Notes: generated from the sequence alone by a model not told the origin. DNA of 64,000 bases from an uncultured Halanaerobiales bacterium (GCA_913055675.1 CAJXKY010000006.1:1-64000); one strand, 5' to 3'; numbered from the stretch's first letter, positions 25,993-35,324 are shown. Numbers and translations are program-made.

Positions 25993-26681
25993 TATACCAC
26001 CTTCATTTTATTGGGTTTTTGGTTAATATAGTCTCGTTCTGCACGGTCTTTAATACCTTTTAACATTTCCCACTGTTGTATTCCTGCTCCACCCGGTTCT
26101 GTAATCAAATAATTCATTAAATCAAAGAAAAACCCATCAGCTATATCACTCTGCCAACGTACAATTAATCTGGTCTGATCTTCTTTTAGTTTTCTAAGCT
26201 TGTATACCCAGGTTATAATATGCTCCTCATCTTCAACTCCAGTTAGTAAAAAATAATCCTTCTCTTCAAGTTCTTCTACTTTAAATGCAATGTCAGGTAA
26301 AATACTTATTTTATCGCCTTGTTCTAAATCCTGCAATTCCGGTATAATCCTATCAGCTGACCTATTATTTTCATAGAAATAGTTATCTGCTGCCCAGCGG
26401 TTAATGAAATCCCAATTATACCAACCTGCCCTCTGATATCCAACCTGGATAAGATATGACCAAACGATATCAGCTGGTGCTTCAATAGTTATTGCCTGCT
26501 CATATTCTGTATCAGGATTTTTTACTAACCCATCTCCCGGTAAATTTTGTTTTAGTTCTGTCTTTGTAATTCCTTTGTTCACCCAGATATCCCTTAAGAA
26601 TAGGGAATATAGGCTGGCAAATATAATTAATAATAATAACCCATATACCACAATTTTTTTAAATAATATCATTTTGTTCAT
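25992..26681 (-). CDS. SRPBCC-superfamily protein with N-terminal membrane anchor
   Basis: About 229 residues from the ATG at 26681, which is 7 bases after GAGG; a GTG at 26699 is also in frame. A single membrane segment (residues 5-25, IVVYGLLLLIIFASLYSLF) is followed by a START/SRPBCC-like domain: EQAITIEAPADIVWSYLIQVGYQRAGWYNWDF, then ILPDIAFKVEELEEKDYFLL, and TRLIVRWQSDIADGFFF. Such domains bind hydrophobic ligands. Overlaps cobO by one base, probably co-transcribed; no functional link is evident. Confidence 0.7.
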   Translation of the reverse strand: MNKMILFKKIVVYGLLLLIIFASLYSLFLRDIWVNKGITKTELKQNLPGDGLVKNPDTEYEQAITIEAPADIVWSYLIQVGYQRAGWYNWDFINRWAADNYFYENNRSADRIIPELQDLEQGDKISILPDIAFKVEELEEKDYFLLTGVEDEEHIITWVYKLRKLKEDQTRLIVRWQSDIADGFFFDLMNYLITEPGGAGIQQWEMLKGIKDRAERDYINQKPNKMKVV

Positions 26682-26807
26682 CATTCTTCCTCTTTTCACT
26701 TAAAGATTATTCTAACCTTTATAATATGGTTGAATAAAATAAAGATTTTCAATGTGCTACTCATTTTTTTAACCCATTTAGCACTTTCAAATAAATTGAT
26801 AATCATT

Positions 26808-27593
26808 TTAATCTGAACTTAAATAATTAAATAATGTATTGTAAAATTCATCTTTAGCTAACTTTTCTTTCCAGGGAGTATGTCCACAGTTTTTTAATAA
26901 TGCAAACTCATAATCTTTTTGTAGTTTATCAAGAGGCTCTTTTACTCCTTGATAAGGATGAGGATCATAATCCCCGTGTATTACTTTAATCAGACAATCA
27001 ATCTTCGCTAGTGATTTTATTAGTTGGTTGTTTTTACGTAACTTTGCTGCTTCATTCCAGATCTTTTTATATAAATTAATCTGGAAATTGGTTACATTAT
27101 TATTGCTTTCTTTATACTGATAAGCATCGACTTTATGCATTAAATCAACAAAATTATTTAAAAGTTTTATTTTTACATTTTTACCCTCAATAAATTTCTG
27201 TTCGACTTTCTCAAATAATTCCTTTTCTTTGTCATTCATTCTATTAAATCGATTCTTATGGATGTTTTTACTATATTTTTCTTCAAATGGACCACTACTT
27301 ATTAAGATTAAACTTTTAACCATTTCCGGATATTGATCTGCAAAAAATACAGCCAACCAGGCTCCCCAGGAAAAACCTATAACATTAACCGGAGACTGAG
27401 CTTTTTTTGATAGTATTTTTTGGATATCTTTTAACAAAAGTTCAATACTTTCTTTTGTTTGCAAATATTCTATTACCCCAAACTTTTCTCCTAATTTTTC
27501 AGAAAGTGGTTTTAATTCACCTAAAGCCCCTGGTCCACCGTGTAGGGTTATAATTTCATAAGGTTTTTCACCATGTATTCTATAATTTTTCAC
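26808..27593 (-). CDS. Alpha/beta hydrolase
   Basis: 261 residues from a GTG. TLHGGPGALGE is the oxyanion-hole motif (HGGPG), NVIGFSWGAWLAVFF holds the nucleophile serine (GxSxG), VIHGDYDPHPYQG the acid, and LKNCGHTPWKE the histidine. A lid of about 70 helical residues separates the serine from the acid. HGGPG is common in proline iminopeptidases and related esterases. The substrate is unknown. Stands alone among unrelated genes. Confidence 0.82.
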   Translation of the reverse strand: MKNYRIHGEKPYEIITLHGGPGALGELKPLSEKLGEKFGVIEYLQTKESIELLLKDIQKILSKKAQSPVNVIGFSWGAWLAVFFADQYPEMVKSLILISSGPFEEKYSKNIHKNRFNRMNDKEKELFEKVEQKFIEGKNVKIKLLNNFVDLMHKVDAYQYKESNNNVTNFQINLYKKIWNEAAKLRKNNQLIKSLAKIDCLIKVIHGDYDPHPYQGVKEPLDKLQKDYEFALLKNCGHTPWKEKLAKDEFYNTLFNYLSSD

Positions 27594-27689
27594 TAATATT
27601 TACACCACCATCATCAGTTAAATCACTTTTTGAATAATTTAACTATTTTAATCTTATTATATGGTAATTAATAAAGGATTAACTAGTAA

Positions 27690-28358
27690 TTAAAAATTTA
27701 TTAATTCAAATTCTTGAAACCAATAACCATCATTATACAGTTGGTTAAGTCTATTTACTTCTAACTTTTTATTAAAAAGTGGCCCATCCAGAACTACGGT
27801 GTGATATTCTCCATTTTCTCCTGAAGGATCAATCCCAATCTCATTAAATTCTTTGATTAAATCTTTATCTATAATTTTACCCAAATACTTTTTATCAAGG
27901 TATTCTTCATTAACTACAATTATCATGGTCTTGAAACCCACATCTATAAATTCATTTAAAAGATCTTCTCGCTTTTTTTGCCACAAAGGCAGGAATGCTT
28001 CTAAACCTGCTTTTTTACATACCTTTTCTTCCCATTCGCGATGACCTTCTAAATCTATATCACCGAATACACCAGTTTTAATTCCTTCTTTATTGAAGTC
28101 TTTTAAAGCTTCAATAAATGTCTCTTCATATTCATCCCAACTCGCTCTTCTGGTCTCTAAAGAAATATTTAAAGCTTCTGCTTGGGCTTCCAAGACAGAT
28201 AGTGATAAGTTATGAGACCGTGATTTTTTACCCTTTTCACTTAACATATTTAAAAGTTTCTTTGGTTCATAATCTGCTTGAATCGCTTTAAATAGAGCAA
28301 GAGCAGAATCTTTACCACCACTCCAGGAACAAAAAAATGTTTTATCCATAAATAGCAT
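27690..28358 (-). CDS. ATP-pyrophosphatase-like protein (Dph6/MJ0570 family)
   Basis: 222 residues. The PP-loop FFCSWSGGKDSALALF is at the N-terminus. NISLETRRASWDEYEETF, GVFGDIDLEGHREW and the C-terminal DPSGENGEYHTVVLDGPLF are characteristic of the diphthine-ammonia-ligase-like family. Bacteria lack diphthamide, so the bacterial role is unknown; amidation of some acyl-adenylate is the likely chemistry. The first ATG abuts the stop of the preceding GNAT gene (TGAATG). An internal ATG 9 bases on is an alternative start. Confidence 0.85.
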   Translation of the reverse strand: MLFMDKTFFCSWSGGKDSALALFKAIQADYEPKKLLNMLSEKGKKSRSHNLSLSVLEAQAEALNISLETRRASWDEYEETFIEALKDFNKEGIKTGVFGDIDLEGHREWEEKVCKKAGLEAFLPLWQKKREDLLNEFIDVGFKTMIIVVNEEYLDKKYLGKIIDKDLIKEFNEIGIDPSGENGEYHTVVLDGPLFNKKLEVNRLNQLYNDGYWFQEFELINF

Positions 28359-28826
28359 TCACTCCTTAATAGGGATATCTTTAGTATCTATCTTCATATC
28401 AAAGGTTTCTTCATTTTTATTATATATTTCAAAACCTGCCTTTTTATACAAACTAACTGCTGGAATATTCTTCTTGTCTACATTTAATTTTATAAATTCT
28501 TTATTGTAATTATAATTTTTAATTCCAAATTCCAAACCTGCTAACAAAAATTCAAGCCCTAATTTTTCCCCTACATACTCAGGATTTAATGCTAAACCGA
28601 TCTCTAAAATATTATCAGGGGTATAGTATTCAAACAGGCCTATTATTTCATTATTATGATAAATAGCAAATCCTTCACAACCTCCAGGACCTGTGATTAC
28701 AATATCACCTTCTTCAAAACTTTCAAAATATGGGTCCATATAGATCTCTTTTACTACTCCTTTGTACTTCCATTCATCAATTATTCTAGCTTCTTTTATT
28801 TTCATAGGTACAAATTCATAATCCAT
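28359..28826 (-). CDS. GNAT-family N-acetyltransferase
   Basis: 155 residues. The acetyl-CoA part is LEIGLALNPEYVGEKLGLEFLLAGLEFG, with the loop in the less standard form EYVGEKLG, followed by KLNVDKKNIPAVSLYKKAGFEIYN, the usual beta5-alpha4 end. The substrate is unknown. Directly followed by the PP-loop gene with no gap, so translation is probably coupled. Confidence 0.85.
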   Translation of the reverse strand: MDYEFVPMKIKEARIIDEWKYKGVVKEIYMDPYFESFEEGDIVITGPGGCEGFAIYHNNEIIGLFEYYTPDNILEIGLALNPEYVGEKLGLEFLLAGLEFGIKNYNYNKEFIKLNVDKKNIPAVSLYKKAGFEIYNKNEETFDMKIDTKDIPIKE

Positions 28827-28852
28827 TATAATAATTCCCTTCTTAAATTAAT

Positions 28853-29332
28853 TTAAAATCTTTCAAAGGTATATTTGGTTAATTTATGAGCTTTTAAAAA
28901 TAGATAAGTTCCAATAGCCAGTTCAATTATTTTAGCAATAAGAGTAGGTGATTCTCTAACAAAGTTAATGTTTCGGGCCGAAGAACTCTCTAATATATAT
29001 TCTATGAAGTCAGGAACTCTAGTTGCTAAAATTATAATACCAGTCAAGGCAACTAGAAGTTGAAATAGATTTCTATAATCTATTTCTTTTTCTAATAGAT
29101 TTTCAATATGTAAACTCCTATTTATTATACTTGAAATTTGGGCTGCTCTAAACCAGAGAAAATATATTATCACTAAAAACGTTAGTTTAGATAATATGTA
29201 GCCAAACTTTGTAACTAAAGCAATCTGCTCACTCATTAAAAGATAAGTACCTGAAAACAGATCAGTTCTTAAAAAGTTTATAAAGAAATAGAGGGCCATT
29301 AATTTGAGAATAATATGTGTGATTTTTTTCAA
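28853..29332 (-). CDS. Unknown four-helix membrane protein
   Basis: 159 residues from a TTG with AAGGAG 9 bases upstream. Four hydrophobic segments are visible, near 8-22, 42-64, 88-106 and 132-148, with a charged loop (RSLHIENLLEKEIDYRNL) between the second and third. It resembles DUF2975-like proteins in general layout, but I see no firm motif. It precedes a GNAT and follows an isoprenylcysteine-methyltransferase-like gene. Confidence 0.65.
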   Translation of the reverse strand: MKKITHIILKLMALYFFINFLRTDLFSGTYLLMSEQIALVTKFGYILSKLTFLVIIYFLWFRAAQISSIINRSLHIENLLEKEIDYRNLFQLLVALTGIIILATRVPDFIEYILESSSARNINFVRESPTLIAKIIELAIGTYLFLKAHKLTKYTFERF

Positions 29333-29354
29333 TCACATCATCTCCTTTGTTTAT

Positions 29355-29990
29355 CTACCAAATAAATGGAATTAGCCGGTAGGTTTCTTTTTTATACTCA
29401 GTATATCCTTTTAAATTTTCCTCCAAAAAGTCCTCTTCGAGTTTAATTCTTTTTAAAAAACAAAAAATTACTACTACAGAAAGAGTTAAAGAATAATATG
29501 CATTTAAAATTAAGGGAAAGCCTAGAATTTGGATAATATTTCCTAGATAAGCAGGATGTCTGATATATTTATATAGACCCCTATCTACAACATGATGTTT
29601 TGACCAGGTTTCTATATCTCGTGAAAAATATTTACCTAAGTATTTAATACTGAATCCACGAATTATAACACCCATAAATACAGTTATTATACTCAAAATG
29701 GTAATATAGTTATTACTTCTTAAAAAATATGAATACTCTATTAGTGGAACAATAAGTGCACTGAACCAGCTTATTGAAATAATTGTACTTAAAGTTTTAT
29801 GTGCTTTTTGGTTTTCAGACTTTTTCCCTTTAAAGAAAAACTTATCAATAAGTAAGCTGAGAATAACCATGATAAGATAGAAATATATTAAATTTTGATT
29901 TATATTACTAACACTTTCAATATTTTGCCAAGCAAAATAGAATAGGACTATGATTGCTATTTTTGATAAAATATTGATTAAATAGTTCAA
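29355..29990 (-). CDS. Isoprenylcysteine carboxyl methyltransferase-like membrane protein
   Basis: 211 residues from a TTG, with AGGGAGAG upstream. Five or so membrane segments, then the SAM-binding signature VVDRGLYKYIRHPAYLGNIIQILGFPL (about 137-163) and the C-terminal LEEDFLEENLKGYTEYKKETYRLIPFIW. These features define the ICMT/PEMT-like family. Bacterial members methylate unknown, usually lipid-like substrates. Complete. Confidence 0.85.
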   Translation of the reverse strand: MNYLINILSKIAIIVLFYFAWQNIESVSNINQNLIYFYLIMVILSLLIDKFFFKGKKSENQKAHKTLSTIISISWFSALIVPLIEYSYFLRSNNYITILSIITVFMGVIIRGFSIKYLGKYFSRDIETWSKHHVVDRGLYKYIRHPAYLGNIIQILGFPLILNAYYSLTLSVVVIFCFLKRIKLEEDFLEENLKGYTEYKKETYRLIPFIW

Positions 29991-30008
29991 GTTATCTCTC
30001 CCTTGGTT

Positions 30009-30509
30009 TTATAATATTTTTTCAAAACAATAATATAATCTGTTACCAACTGGTTTGAAATCAAAATATAGTTCTCCAACTTTTTTATAACCATTATTTA
30101 TATATAAATTCATAGCTGCTGGATTTTTTGAAAATACATCAAGATGTAAACTTTCATAACCTTTTTCTTTAGCTTTTTGTTCACAAAAAGCAAGAACTTT
30201 TTTGCCAAAACCTTTTCCTTGATAATCTGGTTTAATTGCAAGTAGATGTAATCCTAAAAAATTGTTGTTTTCCCACTCTATTTTTTCCCAGTACTCATCT
30301 ACTCTAGTATTTAATATGAAAGTTCCTATTAATTTATTATCTTCTTCAATTATATACAAATTGCCCTTTTTGATAGCATCATTTATTAATTGACGAGTTG
30401 GATAATTTTCATCCCATTGAAATATTCCCTTGTTTTCTAAGTTTTCTTTGCATTCTAGATATATTGAAAAGATTTTAGCTAATTCATCTTCGTTAGCTTT
30501 TTTATACAT
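30009..30509 (-). CDS. GNAT-family N-acetyltransferase
   Basis: 166 residues from the ATG at 30509, 8 bases after GGGTGA; a GTG 9 bases earlier is in frame. Acetyl-CoA motif LLAIKPDYQGKGFGKKVLAFCEQKAKEKGY is complete, with HLDVFSKNPAAMNLYINNGYKKVGEL after it. The N-terminal FQWDENYPTRQLINDAI is common in a Bacillota GNAT group of unknown substrate. Confidence 0.9.
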   Translation of the reverse strand: MYKKANEDELAKIFSIYLECKENLENKGIFQWDENYPTRQLINDAIKKGNLYIIEEDNKLIGTFILNTRVDEYWEKIEWENNNFLGLHLLAIKPDYQGKGFGKKVLAFCEQKAKEKGYESLHLDVFSKNPAAMNLYINNGYKKVGELYFDFKPVGNRLYYCFEKIL

Positions 30510-30523
30510 ATTAATCACCCATT

Positions 30524-31402
30524 TCAGGATTTATTAAAGGGAATTTCTTTTTGATAGATTTTATTTATATATTCGGTAACGTCTTCAGCTAACTGTTGAG
30601 GATATTTATAATTTAAATTTTTTCCCACTTTCTTAGCAGCCTTCTGAAAAAAATCCATCATTTTAAACAAGGCCTGCCAATTTTCTTCCTTGTAATGACC
30701 GGAAAAAGTTGTTTTAAGTTTATTCCAATCCTCTTCTTTAAGATATTTTTGAAAATCACTACCACATTTGCCAGGATTAACATCCCAGTTATTTTCTACA
30801 CCAATTAACCATTCCACCATCGGTTGAAGGAGGTTAAATTTAATAAAATAATCCATGTATTTCATAAAATAGAACTGATCTCTCCAGAGATATTTCGGAA
30901 GATATGTAATATCCCACCAAAAATCATTTACAGTTTTTCTAAACTTCTCTTCCGATGGTATTTTAGTTTTAAAGGCTTGATAGGTTGGTTTTTTTAATTT
31001 ACTCGTTATATTCTCTTTATCATAAAGGACTTCATATCCTATATCTAAATAATTTGGCAGCTTATCATAATCAGCTAACTTTTCAATTAATTCTACCGGC
31101 CAAATACTAAAATCTATTCTGTTATAGTCTTGATATAAGACCAACCTTGTATATGTTTTTATACCTTCTAATTTTAAGTTGTCAGAAAAAGAAACTAAGA
31201 TGTCTCCGAACTCAGCTCTCCATTCTTTTTTATCACAAAATTTTTGAAAGGCATCGGTAACAATGACTATATCAAGATCTGAAAAAACATCAGTCTCAAC
31301 ATACGGATTAACTGTTGAACTTGTTATTATTAATGCGTTTACATCATTATGGGCTTCTGCAAATGCTATAACATTTTTTAATACAACTTGTTTGTCTCTC
31401 AA
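30524..31402 (-). CDS. ANT(6)-like aminoglycoside 6-adenylyltransferase
   Basis: 292 residues from a TTG. LIITSSTVNPYVETDVFSDLDIVIVT contains the nucleotidyltransferase motif (S...D.DIVI), followed by ILVSFSDNLKLEG and RLVLYQDYNRIDFSIWPVE. The C-terminal half includes NDFWWDITYLPKYLWRDQFYFMKYM and WLIGVENNWDVNPGKCG, as in streptomycin adenylyltransferases of the AadE/AadK group. The family modifies streptomycin, but divergent chromosomal members may have other roles. Resistance cannot be concluded from sequence alone. Confidence 0.85.
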   Translation of the reverse strand: MRDKQVVLKNVIAFAEAHNDVNALIITSSTVNPYVETDVFSDLDIVIVTDAFQKFCDKKEWRAEFGDILVSFSDNLKLEGIKTYTRLVLYQDYNRIDFSIWPVELIEKLADYDKLPNYLDIGYEVLYDKENITSKLKKPTYQAFKTKIPSEEKFRKTVNDFWWDITYLPKYLWRDQFYFMKYMDYFIKFNLLQPMVEWLIGVENNWDVNPGKCGSDFQKYLKEEDWNKLKTTFSGHYKEENWQALFKMMDFFQKAAKKVGKNLNYKYPQQLAEDVTEYINKIYQKEIPFNKS

Positions 31403-31433
31403 GTAGTTTCATTCCCCTAATAGTTAAGTTTGC

Positions 31434-31898
31434 TTATTCATTCATTTTCCCTTTTAAATCTTGAATTACAATTTCAATTATTTCTGTTTTCTCAACAGAC
31501 TTATCTATGTATTTAAATCCTTCATCCTTAAACTCGGGAGAAAATTTCAAAATATATTCCTGCAGTACTTCCTTTTTTACTTCTCCTTTTACAAAATTAG
31601 CCTGTCCAAATGCAATAGAACTTTTGTATGCAGAAGTAAATTCAGCAGGTTTCAATTGATAATCGCCAACAACCGCAAATGATACCTTATTATTATATCT
31701 AATATTTTCCAATTTTTTACCTTCATGTGCACAGTGTAAGTATATTTTATTATTCATAAATATATAGTTCATCGGAACTCCATAAGGATATCCCTCTTTA
31801 CCAACAGTAGATAAAATCCCATACTCTCCCTTTTTCAAAATTTCTTTGGCCTCATCTTTTGATAACTTTTTTTCTTGTCTTCTCATTTTTTTAAACAT
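31434..31898 (-). CDS. Pyridoxamine 5'-phosphate oxidase-family flavoprotein (NimA-like)
   Basis: About 154 residues from the ATG at 31898, which follows GAGGG. MRRQEKKLSKDEAKEILKKGEYGILSTVG, YPYGVPMNYIF and KIYLHCAHEGKKLENIRYNNKVSFAVVG match the split-barrel FMN-binding family that includes nitroimidazole reductases (NimA). Natural substrate unknown. Not part of a clear operon. Confidence 0.85.
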   Translation of the reverse strand: MFKKMRRQEKKLSKDEAKEILKKGEYGILSTVGKEGYPYGVPMNYIFMNNKIYLHCAHEGKKLENIRYNNKVSFAVVGDYQLKPAEFTSAYKSSIAFGQANFVKGEVKKEVLQEYILKFSPEFKDEGFKYIDKSVEKTEIIEIVIQDLKGKMNE

Positions 31899-31922
31899 AT
31901 TATCCCTCATTAAATTTTATTA

Positions 31923-32033
31923 TCAATCGGATTTTTTTACTAATGCATCTTTTTTTGAAAACCATATTTTTTATATAAACCTTGGGCATCTCGAGTAGTT
32001 AGATACACCTTTTAGCATCTTCAAAATTTTTAT
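31923..32033 (-). pseudogene. Remnant of a GNAT acetyltransferase C-terminus
   Basis: Minus-strand reading gives VYLTTRDAQGLYKKYGFQKK and, after a one-base shift, DALVKKSD with a stop at 31923. TTRDAQGLYKKYGF is the typical end of a GNAT subgroup (usually LGTRDAHGLYEKYGF). The N-terminal three quarters are missing and a TAA lies upstream in frame. Confidence 0.6.
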
Positions 32034-32064
32034 GAACTATTAAATTATATTATAATTCATTTTT

Positions 32065-32658
32065 TTATTTCTTCTTCTTAACATGAAAAAGAAAATATTG
32101 ATCATCTTTAATTTCAAGTTCATCAAATCCATAAGTCCAGGTCATCAATCTTAATACTTCATCAGTAGGAATTGGCTCATCTTGTTGATGGTCGATATCA
32201 TTATGATGTTTTTTAAGTTCTGCTCTTGTTTTAGAATGTATTATTAAAAACCTTCCCCCGAGTTTCAAGTTATGATAGGCATTTTTAAAAATCATATCTA
32301 TTTTATCGAGGTGAGGAATAGTATCAAAAACAACAACAAAATCAAATTTCTTATCCAATTCCACGCTTGTTTCAAAATCAACTCTTCTTACATCTGCTTC
32401 AGGGTGTTTTTCGGAAAAATTCTCAATCATTTTGGGTGAAATATCTATACCAACATAATCTTTTAAATTGTGATTTTCCAAAATAGAATACAGATTACCC
32501 GTTCCGGCTCCAACTTCCAAAACGGACTTGTTTTTACCTACCTTATATTTTTTTATGACTTCCTTAATAACTTTTATACTTTTTTCACTTATATTTTGAT
32601 CCCAGTTTTCTGCCTTTTGACCAAAAAACTTCTTTTTATCCTTCCCGCTATTATCCAA
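32065..32658 (-). CDS. Class I SAM-dependent methyltransferase
   Basis: 197 residues from a TTG, with GGAGGGG 6 bases upstream. SVLEVGAGTGNLYSIL is motif I (SAM binding), YVGIDISPKMIENF the acidic motif II, and DFVVVFDTIPHLDKID motif III, in a Methyltransf_11-type fold. The N-terminal FFGQKAENWDQNISEKSIKV is common to small-molecule methyltransferases. Substrate unknown. Independent of its neighbours. Confidence 0.87.
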   Translation of the reverse strand: MDNSGKDKKKFFGQKAENWDQNISEKSIKVIKEVIKKYKVGKNKSVLEVGAGTGNLYSILENHNLKDYVGIDISPKMIENFSEKHPEADVRRVDFETSVELDKKFDFVVVFDTIPHLDKIDMIFKNAYHNLKLGGRFLIIHSKTRAELKKHHNDIDHQQDEPIPTDEVLRLMTWTYGFDELEIKDDQYFLFHVKKKK

Positions 32659-32699
32659 GGGTTCCCCTCCTTCTTGAAGAAACAGGTTTTTATATTTTA

Positions 32700-33602
32700 T
32701 TAATCTATATCTGGTTTTTTACCAGCTTCTAAATTCATAATTATTGATTTTTGCATATGAAGTAAATCTTTTTTAGCTTCATATCCAATAAAATAATCTG
32801 AATTTATAATCTCTGTACTTATTTCTTCGTCTCTAGTAAAAGGTGGGCAAGGATGAACTAGACAATCCTCATCCGCAAACTTTATACTCTCCATATTAAT
32901 CTGGTAATCTTTAAATTTTTCATTTACATTATCACCAGGTGGCCACCCATCTGTTAAGATAATATCTGCCCCTGAGATTCCTTGTTTCATATCATTTACT
33001 ATATTTATTTCTCCCTCTGAATTATCTTTAGCATAATTATAAATCTTATCATCTACTTCATATCCAGGGGGACAAATTTGAGTTAAGTTTAAATCTAAAA
33101 TGGCTGCTGCATTAATCCAGGAATTAGATATATTTGCACCTTCACCTATAAACACAAATTTTAATTGATTTAAATTCCCTCTTATTTCATAAAGAGTAAA
33201 AAGATCGCTAAGCACTTCACAGGGATGGTATTTAGCTGACATGGCATTAACAACTGAAAATTCAGCTATTTCCGCGATTTTCTCAATATTTTTTTGGCTA
33301 AATTCACGAATGATTAAATAATCTAACCAGTTATTTAAATACTTAACCTTATCTTCTAATAACTCCCTATCATCAATTTTAATTGGTACATTAACAACAT
33401 GGGCTCCCAATTGTTTCAAACCGATTTCAAATGAAATTCTAGTTCTTAAACTAGTTGGTGGAAAAGATGTTACAACTGTCTTGTTTAATAAAGGAGTTAA
33501 ATCATTTCCATTATGATTTTTTATCTTAATCCTTTTAGCATCAGCAAAAATCTCATATATATCATTTTTTTCTAAATCTTGAATAGTGATTAGATCTTTC
33601 AT
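32700..33602 (-). CDS. Aspartate/ornithine carbamoyltransferase-family protein with atypical substrate motifs
   Basis: 300 residues from the ATG at 33602 (AAGGTGGGG upstream). The carbamoyl-phosphate loop SLRTRISFEIG is near residues 51-61. YHPCEVLSDLFTL replaces the HPCQ of ornithine carbamoyltransferases with HPCE. The ornithine signature HCLPA is absent; instead LVHPCPPFTRDEEIS resembles the aspartate-enzyme HPGP..R..EI. The fold and carbamoyl transfer are likely, but the acceptor may be neither ornithine nor aspartate. No arginine, pyrimidine or urea-cycle genes are nearby. Confidence 0.8.
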   Translation of the reverse strand: MKDLITIQDLEKNDIYEIFADAKRIKIKNHNGNDLTPLLNKTVVTSFPPTSLRTRISFEIGLKQLGAHVVNVPIKIDDRELLEDKVKYLNNWLDYLIIREFSQKNIEKIAEIAEFSVVNAMSAKYHPCEVLSDLFTLYEIRGNLNQLKFVFIGEGANISNSWINAAAILDLNLTQICPPGYEVDDKIYNYAKDNSEGEINIVNDMKQGISGADIILTDGWPPGDNVNEKFKDYQINMESIKFADEDCLVHPCPPFTRDEEISTEIINSDYFIGYEAKKDLLHMQKSIIMNLEAGKKPDID

Positions 33603-33684
33603 CAAATACCCCACCTTGATTTTTATAATTTATTGAGCTTTTAATATTATTTTTATTCCTATAATTCTTAAAACCCTAAATCTA

Positions 33685-33960
33685 TCATCCTTGGTGGTGG
33701 CTTAATTCTTCTTCATAATATTCTTCTGAATCAAAGTCCCAAATTCTGATATTTCCTGAATCGAGAACTGCTATCCTATATTCTAAGTCATCAGCATATA
33801 CTTTAGTTACATAAATTCTTTTCTCTTCATTTACAAATTTATAGCCTGCCAATCTAAGCTTTTCTACTATTTCCTTATCAGAAGAATAATTACCCTCATA
33901 CATTTCATAAACAGAACCTTCTTCTATCTTTTCAAGATTAAATTCATCAACTATAGACAT
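33685..33960 (-). CDS. Hypothetical acidic protein, 91 residues
   Basis: Not recognised. The protein is acidic (many Glu and Asp), with predicted beta strands KRIYVTKVYADDLEYRIAVLDSGNIRIWDF and a short tail ending SHHQG. GGAGG before the ATG and normal codon use support a real gene. It lies 15 bases beyond the end of the peptidase gene upstream and may share its transcript. Confidence 0.6.
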   Translation of the reverse strand: MSIVDEFNLEKIEEGSVYEMYEGNYSSDKEIVEKLRLAGYKFVNEEKRIYVTKVYADDLEYRIAVLDSGNIRIWDFDSEEYYEEELSHHQG

Positions 33961-33975
33961 TTTAAAACCTCCAAT

Positions 33976-35190
33976 TTAATTTATAATATTTAAATCTAAC
34001 AAAAATTGTTGTACCGCACGAGCAACATTAAGAACTTTCTTGGTATCCACTAACTTTAAATTATCTTTTTTAGTATGAACTTTATCCAAAATCTCATCCA
34101 ATAATTCTGCAGTAAAGGCTAAAGCAGGGATTCCTTTTTGAGCTAAAATAGCATGTTCTCCCTGATACCATCGATCACCGTCCTTCATATTGTATTTTTT
34201 ACTAAAATTACTGTGAGCTATATTATTAATTTTTTTGTCTGTATTATATAGGGTAAAAGCTGTTTTCCCTTTAATATAGCCAATCCCATCAATATTTATA
34301 CCCAGTCTAATATTTTTTAATTTTTCTTTTTGGTCGATAAAATATATACGCTGACCGGGGTTTGAATAATAATCTTCCCCATTTAATAATGCTATTTCAA
34401 TACTTTTGTTAAGTTTATTTTCCTTTAAAAGTTCAGATAATAGGATAAGGCTTGTTACTCCAGTAGCATTATCAATTGCTCCAGGAGAATTTTCCTTACT
34501 ATCAAAATGAGCAAATAAGGAAATTTTGCCTTCAAAATCTTTTCCTTTAGAACAAATAATATTTCTACCCTGAGATTCCTTTCTTTTTGTATCAAGGTAA
34601 AGATAAACTTGACTACCAGCTTTATTCTTTAATTTTTCTCCCAATGTATCTTTGATATAGATATTAGGAATTTTAAAATCACCATCTTCTATTAAAGGAA
34701 AGGGATAAAGTCCTCCTGCTGTTTCTTTAGAGTGTCCAGTGGCTGCGATAACAGCTTTAAAATCTTTTTCTTCCAGTAATCTGATAATTTCTTGATGTTT
34801 TTCAATATTATAGAAAGGAAAATTTTTAGGTACTAATTGTTCTTTTGTAAGTTCTCCTGTTAATAATACTACTCGCTCTCGGCTATTTAGTTCTTTTAGT
34901 TCTTCAAGCGTAGAAGCATGACATAATGGAGCTCTTAAATCACATTTATTAGAATAAGGTCCGATATTAGCTTCATACTGAACTCCATCCACTTTAAATA
35001 TAAGATCTTTTCCTTCCCAATCAAAACATGAAAAATACTGTTCTTCGATCTCGAAATTTGCCTTTTCTAGCAATTCTTTTAAATAATCAGCTGTGATCTG
35101 GTTTCCTTTACTTCCCACATGTCTCTCATTAACCTCATTACATAAAAAGCTAAGATGTTGCTCGGCCATTTTTATAAGTTTTTTTGACAA
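33976..35190 (-). CDS. M28-family metallopeptidase (aminopeptidase-like)
   Basis: About 404 residues from the TTG at 35190, 7 bases after AGAGG; a GTG at 35199 is also in frame. Zinc-ligand regions: LFAHFDSKENSPGAIDNATGVTSLILL (His, Asp) and IALLNGEDYYSNPG (Glu pair), then DKVHTKKDN near the end. An inserted PA-like domain lies at about 60-200. No signal peptide, so a cytoplasmic enzyme; it probably trims peptides. Followed by a small hypothetical gene. Confidence 0.87.
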   Translation of the reverse strand: MSKKLIKMAEQHLSFLCNEVNERHVGSKGNQITADYLKELLEKANFEIEEQYFSCFDWEGKDLIFKVDGVQYEANIGPYSNKCDLRAPLCHASTLEELKELNSRERVVLLTGELTKEQLVPKNFPFYNIEKHQEIIRLLEEKDFKAVIAATGHSKETAGGLYPFPLIEDGDFKIPNIYIKDTLGEKLKNKAGSQVYLYLDTKRKESQGRNIICSKGKDFEGKISLFAHFDSKENSPGAIDNATGVTSLILLSELLKENKLNKSIEIALLNGEDYYSNPGQRIYFIDQKEKLKNIRLGINIDGIGYIKGKTAFTLYNTDKKINNIAHSNFSKKYNMKDGDRWYQGEHAILAQKGIPALAFTAELLDEILDKVHTKKDNLKLVDTKKVLNVARAVQQFLLDLNIIN

Positions 35191-35324
35191 ACCATCCACC
35201 TCTTTTTTGATTTAATGAGGTCATTTTATTTAATCAATATTATTAAACGATTATTAATATATTAAATACTTATTAAATAATTCCTTGTTAGAAGCCAGAG
35301 TGTATAAACGATTTTAAAAATTTA

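Noticed and set aside
30524-31402. Confirmed streptomycin resistance
   Set aside because: Family assignment supports an adenylyltransferase, but divergent chromosomal members need not confer resistance.
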